Assembly: GCA_031255875.1 (NCBI GenBank)
Contig: JAIRRR010000163.1
Span: forward strand, 1 to 21,222
Direction of reading: 5' to 3'
DNA: 21,222 nt
DNA from: Treponema sp.
GTDB lineage: Bacteria > Spirochaetota > Spirochaetia > Treponematales > Breznakiellaceae
Part shown: one piece after another, positions 14,946-21,222 of the stretch
Numbering within the stretch: the first letter of the stretch is position 1
How the letters are laid out: each line of letters begins with the position of its first letter
Program-made: the position numbers and the translations under genes
Notes under the pieces: generated by a model
Told to the model about the DNA's origin: nothing
The model's input: the letters and a program-made list of their open reading frames with translations, nothing else
Databases searched by the model: none

Positions 14946-16151
14946 AGGGAGGGCGCGTCCGATTCTGTTTGCCTTATGGTAGAATTCGGCCTTCTTGAAA
15001 ATCTCCCTGATGTCGGAAACGCAGAGGCGGTTCTCCTCGGCGGTGATGCGGATGCTGGCCATCAGCCGCTTCATCAGGTTGATCCCCTCCTGTTTCGGGA
15101 TCCCGATCATATTCGCGAGCTCCTTGGGGCCGAAATTGAAAATATAGGACTGGCGCTCCCCGCGGGTTATGCCGTCCTTTTCAAGCTGGATGAGAAGCTG
15201 ATCGTATAAACGCCCCAGGGGATCGATGATATGGGCATTGGCGAGCTGTTTATAGCCGAACCATATCCGGTCCGAAAGCAGCATGGTAAGCCGGGCAACG
15301 AGCTGGGGCTGGGTCGCGGTCAGGTCCTCGAAATTCTGCCGGTTCACGGTCATCAGCGTAACGTCCTCGAACGCTATCGCGCTGGCCGTCCGTGGCTTCG
15401 ATTCCAGCAGGGCCATCTCGCCGAAAATATCCCCGGCCTGGAGCACCGCGAGCAGCACCTCCTGAGCCTGCGCGATTTTGACGATCTTTACCGACCCCTT
15501 CTGTATGATGTAGAGATCGTGCCCGGTTTCCCCCTCGGAAAATATCATCGTGTTCCTGGCGTAGTTCCGGACGGATTCGGTGAAATTCCGCTCAAACTGG
15601 ACCCCTTTGACCCGGGGAGCGAGTTTAAGCATCCTTTCCCGGGCCGAGGCAACGTGCTCGTCCAAAATGGCGCCCTTTATATACTGGTGATAGGCGTAAA
15701 AGGCGATATTGTACTGGCCCTGGCGCATATAATACTCGGCAACGTCGTAGATCTGGCTGGCGCTGTCCTGCGCGTCCAGTTTGAAGATCTGGGTGGTCAG
15801 GGCCTTGTCCAGGAGGCGCATGCGCCTTGAAAACTGCCGGATGATCTTCATGGCTATAGGCGCGTTGTTCTGGATGAGCCAGGGGTACTGATCCTTGGAA
15901 ACCGCGATGAGCACCACGTCGGTAAGGGCCTGGGCGGTTTCTATATACCGATGCCCGGACATGGAAGAAACGACCCCGAAAAAGTCCCCTTCCTTGAGAA
16001 GTTTGTCCTCCGCGACCAGTTCCACCTCTTTGGAGAGCATCACCCGGCCCTGCTTTACGATAAAAAACCGGTCCGCGTTCTGTTTGCCCTCAAGAACGAT
16101 GAAAGATCCCTGTTTATATGAGACAAAGGATAATAACGGCTTGTCCGGCAT
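14943..16151 (-). CDS. Crp/Fnr-like regulator with two cyclic-nucleotide-binding domains
   Basis: 402 residues: an N-terminal CNB domain (about 8-115), a helical linker (about 125-175, with a TPR-like ASQIYDVAEYYMRQGQYNIA), a second CNB domain (about 190-300) and a C-terminal winged helix (about 335-385, FGPKELANMIGIPKQEGINL). The second phosphate-binding cassette is canonical (FGEMALLESKPRTAS, with E245 and R254), so it may bind cAMP or a related nucleotide. The first cassette (GDFFGVVSSMSGHRY) lacks the Glu and Arg and is probably structural. The start has a good Shine-Dalgarno (GGGGAGA), a consensus promoter and a leader of about 14 nt. First gene of a minus-strand set with the exported protein and the DUF192 lipoprotein; divergent from the cupin gene. 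Confidence 0.88.
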   Translation of the reverse strand: MPDKPLLSFVSYKQGSFIVLEGKQNADRFFIVKQGRVMLSKEVELVAEDKLLKEGDFFGVVSSMSGHRYIETAQALTDVVLIAVSKDQYPWLIQNNAPIAMKIIRQFSRRMRLLDKALTTQIFKLDAQDSASQIYDVAEYYMRQGQYNIAFYAYHQYIKGAILDEHVASARERMLKLAPRVKGVQFERNFTESVRNYARNTMIFSEGETGHDLYIIQKGSVKIVKIAQAQEVLLAVLQAGDIFGEMALLESKPRTASAIAFEDVTLMTVNRQNFEDLTATQPQLVARLTMLLSDRIWFGYKQLANAHIIDPLGRLYDQLLIQLEKDGITRGERQSYIFNFGPKELANMIGIPKQEGINLMKRLMASIRITAEENRLCVSDIREIFKKAEFYHKANRIGRALP

Positions 16152-16171
16152 CAGATCTCCCCGACTATACG

Positions 16172-16201
16172 ATTATATGGATTTGCCCGGCTATTTGTCA
16201 A
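16172..16201 (-). promoter_or_regulatory. Consensus sigma-70 promoter of the Crp-like gene
   Basis: On the minus strand TTGACA (16201-16196), 18-bp spacer, TATAAT (16177-16172): both hexamers match consensus fully. The expected transcription start is near 16165, about 14 nt before the ATG at 16151. Its -35 box occupies the same bases as the -35 of the divergent cupin promoter. Confidence 0.8.
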
Positions 16202-16222
16202 GGTGACGCGTTGCGCTATAAT
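16195..16222 (+). promoter_or_regulatory. Sigma-70 promoter of the DUF985 cupin gene
   Basis: TTGTCA (16195-16200), 16-bp spacer, TATAAT (16217-16222). The -35 overlaps the minus-strand -35 (16196-16201), so only one polymerase can bind at a time. A small inverted repeat GTCA-agg-TGAC (16197-16207) sits across the shared -35 and could be an operator. Expected transcription start is near 16229, leaving a leader of about 40 nt. Confidence 0.7.
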
Positions 16223-16270
16223 CTAAGCCCCGGGCTTCCGGATGAAAGGCGGCCGGGGAAAGGGGGCTTT

Positions 16271-16729
16271 ATGGACGCGCGCGCAAAAGACGGGGCGGAT
16301 CTCTGGATTGAAAAGCTGGGCCTGGCGCCCCATGCCGAGGGCGGCTGGTACCGGGAAATCTGGCGGGCCGATCTTGAAATTCCGCAAAACGCCCTGCCCG
16401 CCGGATACGGGGGGCCGCGCCCGGCGTGCACTTCCATTTACTTCCTGCTCCGGGACGGGGAACGGTCCGCGTGGCACCGGGTCCGCTCCGCCGAAATATG
16501 GCTATGGCACGCCGGGGGCACGCTGGAACTGAGCCTGGGCGGCGACGGCGCTGCGCCCGGCGCGGGGGAGACGCGCCTTCTCGGGCCCGATCCCGCAGGA
16601 GGCGCGGGCTTCCAGGCCGTGGTGGCCCCGGGGGTCTGGCAAAGCGCCCGGGTCCCGGGCGGCGGCTTCGCGCTGGTTTCCTGCGTTGTTTCCCCGGGCT
16701 TCCACTGGCAGGATTTCTCCCTGTATTGA
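16271..16729 (+). CDS. DUF985 cupin-fold protein
   Basis: A 152-residue cytoplasmic protein matching the DUF985 cupin family along its length: WIEKLGLAPHAEGGWYREIWR, TSIYFLLRDGERSAWHRV, EIWLWHAGGTLELSL, AVVAPGVWQSARVPGGGFAL and the ending VVSPGFHWQDFSLY. The cupin His and Glu positions (WHRV, EIWLWHAG) are present, so metal or sugar-type ligand binding is possible. No reaction has been firmly assigned to the family as far as I know. ATG 16271 is preceded by AAAGGGGG. Frames extending further upstream run across the divergent promoter and are rejected. Divergent from the Crp-like gene; the next operon's promoter overlaps its stop codon. Confidence 0.88.
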   Translation: MDARAKDGADLWIEKLGLAPHAEGGWYREIWRADLEIPQNALPAGYGGPRPACTSIYFLLRDGERSAWHRVRSAEIWLWHAGGTLELSLGGDGAAPGAGETRLLGPDPAGGAGFQAVVAPGVWQSARVPGGGFALVSCVVSPGFHWQDFSLY

Positions 16730-16755
16730 ACCGATCCGGTGTTGCGGTGTATAAA
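16726..16755 (+). promoter_or_regulatory. Probable promoter of the nucleoside-importer operon
   Basis: TTGAAC (16726-16731), 18-bp spacer, TATAAA (16750-16755). The -35 contains the cupin stop codon. The leader of about 58 nt holds one hairpin, CGGGCG (16771-16776) with CGCCCG (16787-16792). No purine-riboswitch core was recognised in it. Confidence 0.55.
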
Positions 16756-16819
16756 TAACCGTATCCAAGGCGGGCGGCAAGAACAGCGCCCGGATAAAAC
16801 TGAAAAGGGGACAACAAAC

Positions 16820-17944
16820 ATGAAGACGATTCTTAAACTGACGGGTGCCGCCGTCCTTATGGCGGCCTTTCTCTTGCCTCTGCACGCGGGCGGCGGCAGG
16901 GACACCGGGGCTGCGGCGGCATCGGGCCTCAAGGTCGGCATCCTGACAACATCGGGCGTTGACGACGGCTCCTTCGGCCAGGACTGCTACAACGGCATCC
17001 TGGACTTTATCAAGGCCAACCCGGAAGCGACGGTTACCCCGGTCAAGGAGCCGGACATGGCCAAGGTGCTGGACGCCGCCGCGAACATTATCGCCGATTA
17101 CGACGTGCTGATCCTCCCGGGTTTTGAATTTGCCCCGGTAGGCGCCCTGATGCAGGACAACCCGGACCGGAAGGTGATCCTGGTCGACTCCAACCCCACG
17201 GACGCCTCGGGCAAAGAGATCGAGCTGCCCAATATCTACGCCATGGTTTTCCACGAGGAGGAGAGCGGCTTCTTCGCGGGACTGGCGGCCGCGCTGGAAA
17301 CAAAGTCCGGCAAGGTCGCGTTTATCGGCGGCATGGCTTTCCCGTCCGTGGTCAACTACCAGTTCGGCTTTGAATCCGGGATCGCCTACGCGAACAAACA
17401 CTACGGGACGAACGCCCAGCTTGTCAATCTTCCCTCTTACGCGGGCACCGACGTGACCGGCACGGCGGTCGGGGGCAACTACGTGGGCGACTTTGCCGAC
17501 GAAGCTACCGGCAAGGTAATCTGCACCGCGCTTATCGCCCAGGGGGCCGACGTGATCTTCGTGGCCGCCGGCGCTTCCGGCAACGGGGCTTTTACCGCGG
17601 CCAAGGAGGCGAACGGGGTCTACGTTATCGGCGTTGACGTGGACCAGTGGGACGACGGCAGAACAGGCGGCAGGAATGTGGTGCTTACCTCGGCCCTCAA
17701 GGTTATGCATATCAACATAACCCGCCAGCTCCAGGCCATTAAAGACGGCACTTTCAGGGGCCAGAACGCCCTTCTGGGCGCCTCTACCGATTCTACCGGC
17801 TATGTGAGCGCCCCCGGCCGGCAGCAGCTTTCCGCCAATTCCCTTGCCCGGATGCAGGAAGCCTACGCCCAGCTCAAGGAGGGCAGGATAGTGCCGGCGG
17901 CCAACTTTAACGGCCACAGCCCGTCGAATTTTCCCGGGCTGTAA
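16820..17944 (+). CDS. BMP-family (PnrA/TmpC/NupN-like) periplasmic substrate-binding protein
   Basis: A 374-residue binding protein of the basic membrane protein family, whose studied members bind purine nucleosides (PnrA of Treponema pallidum). Family landmarks: KVGILTTSGVDDGSFGQDCYNGI, DVLILPGFEFAP, KVILVDSNP, EESGFFAGLAAAL, GKVAFIGGM, AQGADVIFVAAGASGNGAF, VIGVDVDQWDD and VVLTSALKVMHINI. The signal peptide (MKTILKLTGAAVLMAAFLLP then LHAGGG) has no lipobox cysteine, unlike the lipoprotein relatives, so it is probably released by signal peptidase I. AAAAGGGG lies 9 nt before ATG 16820. Followed by the ATPase and permeases of the same importer. A different ligand within the family (for example a riboflavin-type one) cannot be excluded. 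Confidence 0.9.
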   Translation: MKTILKLTGAAVLMAAFLLPLHAGGGRDTGAAAASGLKVGILTTSGVDDGSFGQDCYNGILDFIKANPEATVTPVKEPDMAKVLDAAANIIADYDVLILPGFEFAPVGALMQDNPDRKVILVDSNPTDASGKEIELPNIYAMVFHEEESGFFAGLAAALETKSGKVAFIGGMAFPSVVNYQFGFESGIAYANKHYGTNAQLVNLPSYAGTDVTGTAVGGNYVGDFADEATGKVICTALIAQGADVIFVAAGASGNGAFTAAKEANGVYVIGVDVDQWDDGRTGGRNVVLTSALKVMHINITRQLQAIKDGTFRGQNALLGASTDSTGYVSAPGRQQLSANSLARMQEAYAQLKEGRIVPAANFNGHSPSNFPGL

Positions 17945-18000
17945 CGGCGGCCCCGCGCTGTAACTGAAATTATACTAACCGGGAGGCGGCAATACGCGCG

Positions 18001-19536
18001 ATGGAAGACAGCGGATACATCGTTGAAATGCGGCACATTACCAAACGCTTCCCGGGCATTACCGCCAATGACGGCATCTCCATCGGGATAAGGCGGGGGG
18101 AGATCTTCGCCTTTCTCGGCGAAAACGGGGCGGGAAAGTCCACCCTTATGAGCATGCTCTTCGGCATGTACGAGCCTGACGAGGGCGAGATTCTTGTCCG
18201 GGGGCGGAAGGTGTCGCTGTCGTCCTCGAACGAGGCGGCGGCCCTCAATATCGGTATGGTGCACCAGCATTTCCGCCTGGTCCCGAATTACACTATCGCG
18301 GAAAATATAATCCTGGGAATCGAGCCGGTAAAAAAAGTCCTGGGGATCTTCCCGTACATTGACATAAAAGCCGCCTCGAAGCGGATTCTGGAGCTTTCCA
18401 AAAGCTACGGCCTGGAAGTCGATCCCGGCCTGCCCGTAGAGGCGGCAAACGTCTCCACCCAGCAGCGGGTTGAAATTCTCAAGATGCTCTACCGGGACGC
18501 GGAGATACTGATCTTCGACGAGCCTACCGCGGTACTGACCCCGCGGGAAATAGAATTCCTGCTCAGGATAATGGGGGAACTGCGGAATAAAGGCAAAACG
18601 ATTATTCTGATTACCCATAAGCTTGAGGAGATAAAGCGGATAGCGGACCGCTGCGCCGTACTCCGCAGGGGAAAGCTCGTCAAAGTGCTGGACGCGGGCA
18701 AAGCCACCGCCCAGGAGATGGCGAATCTCATGGTGGGGCGGGAAGTGTCCTTTGGGCAGGAAAAAACGCCGCCCCGCTTCCGGGATACGGTGCTTGAGGT
18801 AGAGGGGCTCGCGGTCCGCAACGAGAACCACTTCGACGTGGTAAAAGACGTTTCCTTCTCCGTCCGGGGCGGGGAGATCTTCGCCATAGCCGGGGTTTCG
18901 GGGAACGGGCAGGTGGAGATAGCCGACGCGGTGGCCGGCCTGGCCAGGCCCGCCCGGGGGCGCATACGCCTTAAAGGCGAGGATATTACCAACGCGCCCA
19001 TAAGGGCCAGGGTCGAAAAGGGCGTTGCCTATATTCCCGAGGACAGGCAGAGGTACGGGGCTATCCTGGATTTTACCCTGGAAAACAACCTTGCCGTAAA
19101 AAACTATTACCGCGCCCCGTTTTCCGCCCGGGGGATACTCCGGCAGGAAGAGTTCGGGAATTTTGCCGGCCGCCTGATCGAGCGCTACGACATACGGAGC
19201 GCCGGAGGGGTGAAAGCCGTCACCCGGGCCATGAGCGGCGGGAACCAGCAGAAGGCGATTGTGGCCCGGGAGATTTCCCTGGACGCGGATCTCTTGATAT
19301 TTGTCCAGCCGACAAGGGGCCTGGATATAGGCGCCATCGAGAATATCAGGAAACAGATTCTTGACGAGCGGGACAGGGGGAAGGCGGTGCTGCTTGTCTC
19401 CCTGGAACTGGACGAAGTCATGATGCTGGCCGATACTATCGGCGTCATCTACAACGGGAGGCTCCTCCGGATCGCCCCGGCCGGGGAGCTTTCCGCCAAC
19501 GAGGTGGGGGAATACATGATGGGGCTTACCGGATGA
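18001..19536 (+). CDS. Tandem-domain ABC ATPase of nucleoside importer (NupO/YufO-like)
   Basis: 511 residues with two fused nucleotide-binding domains. NBD1: Walker A GENGAGKST (40-48), the family-typical GMVHQHFRLVPNYTIAENI, Walker B with D173 E174, and switch His H206, but a degenerate signature (N150-VSTQQR). NBD2: degenerate Walker A (GVSGNGQ, 298-304) and Walker B (Asp and Glu replaced by V435 and Q436), but an intact signature SGGNQ (412-416). One composite site (NBD1 Walker motifs with NBD2 signature) is therefore complete and the other is degenerate, as is usual in this branch. The start ATG 18001 has GGGAGG about 14 nt upstream, rather distant. The stop overlaps the next gene by ATGA. 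Powers import with the BMP-type binding protein. Confidence 0.92.
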   Translation: MEDSGYIVEMRHITKRFPGITANDGISIGIRRGEIFAFLGENGAGKSTLMSMLFGMYEPDEGEILVRGRKVSLSSSNEAAALNIGMVHQHFRLVPNYTIAENIILGIEPVKKVLGIFPYIDIKAASKRILELSKSYGLEVDPGLPVEAANVSTQQRVEILKMLYRDAEILIFDEPTAVLTPREIEFLLRIMGELRNKGKTIILITHKLEEIKRIADRCAVLRRGKLVKVLDAGKATAQEMANLMVGREVSFGQEKTPPRFRDTVLEVEGLAVRNENHFDVVKDVSFSVRGGEIFAIAGVSGNGQVEIADAVAGLARPARGRIRLKGEDITNAPIRARVEKGVAYIPEDRQRYGAILDFTLENNLAVKNYYRAPFSARGILRQEEFGNFAGRLIERYDIRSAGGVKAVTRAMSGGNQQKAIVAREISLDADLLIFVQPTRGLDIGAIENIRKQILDERDRGKAVLLVSLELDEVMMLADTIGVIYNGRLLRIAPAGELSANEVGEYMMGLTG

Positions 19537-20699
19537 GCAAGGATGGCGGCGGCGGGCGCGGCGGCCCTGCCGGGAACGGGCCGGCAAGGCGCGGCCTCCC
19601 GGTCCTGCGCCTCCTGGGGGAGGACCGGACCAGCGTCTGGGCGATACCGGCCTTTTCCATCGCCCTCTCCCTTGCCACTGCGGCGGCGCTGCTGCTCGCC
19701 ATGGGGAAGAATCCCCTGGCCGCCCTGGCGGCGTTCCTGCGGGGGAGCGGGTTCCTGCCCCGGCCTTCCTACGCCGGGGGACAGAATATGGCGACCGATT
19801 TCCTCGCCTTTTTGGGGATCATGGCCCCCATGCTCCTCGCCTCGCTGGGCATGGTGGTCGCGCTCAGGGCGGGGTTGTTCAACATCGGCATAGCCGGGCA
19901 GATGCTGGCCTCGGGCTTCCTCGCCCTGGTGACGGTGGGCTACAGCGGGCTGCCGGGAATAATAGCCCGCCCCCTGGTAATACTTATCGGCATAGGCGCG
20001 GGCGGCCTTCTGGGGGCTCTGGCGGGCTGGCTGAAGTCCCGCTTCAATATCCACGAAGTAGTATCCACCATAATGTTTAATTATATTATCAACTACATAA
20101 CCGGCTTTTATATCAACTCGTACTTTGTGGACCCCATAACCCGCGCCTCCCGGATCTGCTCGGCTTCTTCCCGCCTTACCCTTACCGGGCTCGCGCTGGG
20201 GAGGCTCCGCCCTACCCTGCCCCTGGGCATACTGATCGCCCTGGCGGCGGCCCTGGTAATCCGCTTTGTGCTGGACCGGACCACCCTGGGCCTTGAGCTT
20301 AAGGCCGTGGGGCTGAACCGGGACGCGGCGCGTTACGCGGGCGTCAAAGAGGGGCGCTGCATAGTCCTTGCCATGCTGTTTTCCGGAGCGCTCGCGGGCC
20401 TTGCCGGAGTCTGCTATTACCTTGGCTACTACAACAACATCGTCCCCAAGTCCCTGCCGGACATGGGCTTCGACGCAATCGCGGTCGCGCTCCTGGGCAA
20501 CACCAGCCCGGCGGGCTCGGTGTTCGCGTCGGTGCTGGTGACGGTTTTCCAGAGGGGCAGCGTGTACATGAGCTCTACCGTCGGCGTGCCCAAGGAGATC
20601 GCCAGCGTCATCATCGGCTTCCTGCTGCTCTTTAGCGCCTGCAACGGGTACATCCGCTACTTCGCCAAGTCCCGCCTGGAGAAAAGCACATGGACATGA
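19533..20699 (+). CDS. Nucleoside-importer ABC permease (NupP/YufP-like)
   Basis: A 388-residue inner-membrane permease of the branched-chain/ribose-type fold. After a Gly/Arg-rich N-tail come about ten hydrophobic segments, with family-typical motifs MVVALRAGLFNIGIAGQM, FNIHEVVSTIMFNYIINYITG, GLELKAVGLNRDAARYAGV, LAGLAGVCYYLG and GFDAIAVALLGNTSPAGSVFAS. The ATG lies in a 4-bp ATGA overlap with the ATPase stop, implying coupled translation. It overlaps the second permease by 10 bp. The pair should form a heterodimeric channel. Operon order (binding protein, ATPase, permease, permease) matches known NupNOPQ and Pnr-type sets. Confidence 0.92.
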   Translation: MSKDGGGGRGGPAGNGPARRGLPVLRLLGEDRTSVWAIPAFSIALSLATAAALLLAMGKNPLAALAAFLRGSGFLPRPSYAGGQNMATDFLAFLGIMAPMLLASLGMVVALRAGLFNIGIAGQMLASGFLALVTVGYSGLPGIIARPLVILIGIGAGGLLGALAGWLKSRFNIHEVVSTIMFNYIINYITGFYINSYFVDPITRASRICSASSRLTLTGLALGRLRPTLPLGILIALAAALVIRFVLDRTTLGLELKAVGLNRDAARYAGVKEGRCIVLAMLFSGALAGLAGVCYYLGYYNNIVPKSLPDMGFDAIAVALLGNTSPAGSVFASVLVTVFQRGSVYMSSTVGVPKEIASVIIGFLLLFSACNGYIRYFAKSRLEKSTWT

Positions 20700-21222
20700 T
20701 CATGATTGACGGCCTTTCCTTCGCGATGCCCCTGCTTGTCATGGCGATAGGCGGGATTTACTGCGAGAGGAGCGGCGTTACCATGCTGGCCCTGGAGGGC
20801 CTCCAGGGATTCGGCGCTTTTACCGGCTCGGCCGCCGCAGTACTCTGCGCCGCGAAGGCGGGCGCCGGCGCCTCCCCCTGGATAATCTACGTCGCGATGG
20901 CCGCTGCCATGGCGGGCGGCCTTGCCTTTTCCCTGATCCACGCCGCCCTCTGCATCAAGTTCCGCGCGCAGCAGGTAATAAGCGGCGCGGTGGTCAACAC
21001 CCTTGCGGTGGCGCTTACCACCTTTTTTACCAGCATCATAAACCTGGGCCTTACCGGGGAGGCGTCCAACAAATTCCAGATAGGCGTTGCCGGCCGTTTT
21101 ACCGTGCCCGTGCTTTCGCGGATCCCCGTCCTGGGCGGCCTCTTCAAAAACATGTACCCCTTCGAAATAGTAATACTGGTAATAGCCTTTATCGCCTGGT
21201 ACCTGCTCTACAAGACGCCCTA
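20690..21222 (+). CDS. Second nucleoside-importer ABC permease (NupQ/YufQ-like), 3' end outside window
   Basis: The frame starting at ATG 20690 stays open to the right edge (177 codons seen). It encodes hydrophobic segments with family motifs: AMPLLVMAIGGIYCERSGVT, MLALEGLQGFGAFTGSAAA, IKFRAQQVISGAVVNTLAVA and LTTFFTSIINLGL. GGAG lies 8 nt before the ATG, making it the best start; ATGs at 20696 and 20702 are alternatives. It overlaps the first permease by 10 bp. Compared with the usual NupQ length of about 300 residues, the remaining part lies beyond the window. Confidence 0.9.
   Translation, partial: MDMIMIDGLSFAMPLLVMAIGGIYCERSGVTMLALEGLQGFGAFTGSAAAVLCAAKAGAGASPWIIYVAMAAAMAGGLAFSLIHAALCIKFRAQQVISGAVVNTLAVALTTFFTSIINLGLTGEASNKFQIGVAGRFTVPVLSRIPVLGGLFKNMYPFEIVILVIAFIAWYLLYKTP

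Noticed and set aside
16756..16819. Possible purine riboswitch in the leader of the nucleoside-importer operon
   Set aside because: Only one small hairpin is present. The conserved three-way-junction core and loop sequences are absent and the leader is too short.
16502..17917. Long minus-strand open frame (471 codons) opposite the cupin and BMP genes
   Set aside because: Both plus-strand genes match known families over their whole length; the antisense product shows no domain and spans an intergenic promoter.
17863..19587. Long open frame (574 codons) on the minus strand opposite the tandem ATPase
   Set aside because: It lies opposite a clearly homologous ATPase and translates to a Pro/Gly/Arg-rich product with no recognisable domain, as expected from GC-rich codon usage.

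Overview
This window reads as a GC-rich (roughly 60% by eye) spirochaete chromosome, most likely a treponeme of the termite-gut type. The reasons are family content, not a database match: a BMP-type purine-nucleoside-like uptake operon, a regulator with two cyclic-nucleotide-binding domains, a membrane-anchored LuxR-type regulator, a DUF1566 lipoprotein, FecR-domain proteins and hairpin-rich dispersed repeats. No rRNA, tRNA, CRISPR array or prophage is visible. Genes are tightly packed, with short overlaps inside operons.

Layout. (1) 1-3243, plus strand: the 3' part of an oligopeptide/nickel-type ABC importer, with an OppC/YejE-like permease cut by the left edge and OppD-like and OppF-like ATPases. 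(2) 3401-7238, minus strand: a four-gene envelope operon encoding a DUF1566 lipoprotein, a small exported protein, a predicted outer-membrane beta-barrel and a FecR-domain protein, ending in a probable intrinsic terminator. (3) 7533-9089, plus strand, divergent from that operon: a polytopic membrane protein with a LuxR-type DNA-binding tail. The 294-bp divergent region holds two palindromes. (4) 9225-13670: a full-length Lhr-type helicase with a promoter placed so that its mRNA should be leaderless. (5) 13707-16151, minus strand: a two-CNB Crp-like regulator, an unrecognised exported protein and a DUF192 lipoprotein. (6) 16271-16729, plus strand: a DUF985 cupin whose promoter overlaps that of the divergent Crp-like gene. 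(7) 16820-21222, plus strand: a BMP-family binding protein, a tandem-NBD ATPase and two permeases, the last cut by the right edge. This is a PnrA/NupNOPQ-type nucleoside importer.

The most notable structure beyond ordinary genes is repeat-derived sequence at gene edges. One GC-rich palindromic element occurs twice: it encodes the proline-rich C-tail of the permease, and in the opposite orientation it abuts the ribosome-binding site of the exported-protein gene at 14763. A second hairpin-rich element sits in frame inside the signal-peptide n-region of the DUF1566 lipoprotein. The envelope operon with its divergent membrane-bound regulator is the best candidate for an undescribed system, though its function cannot be read from sequence alone.
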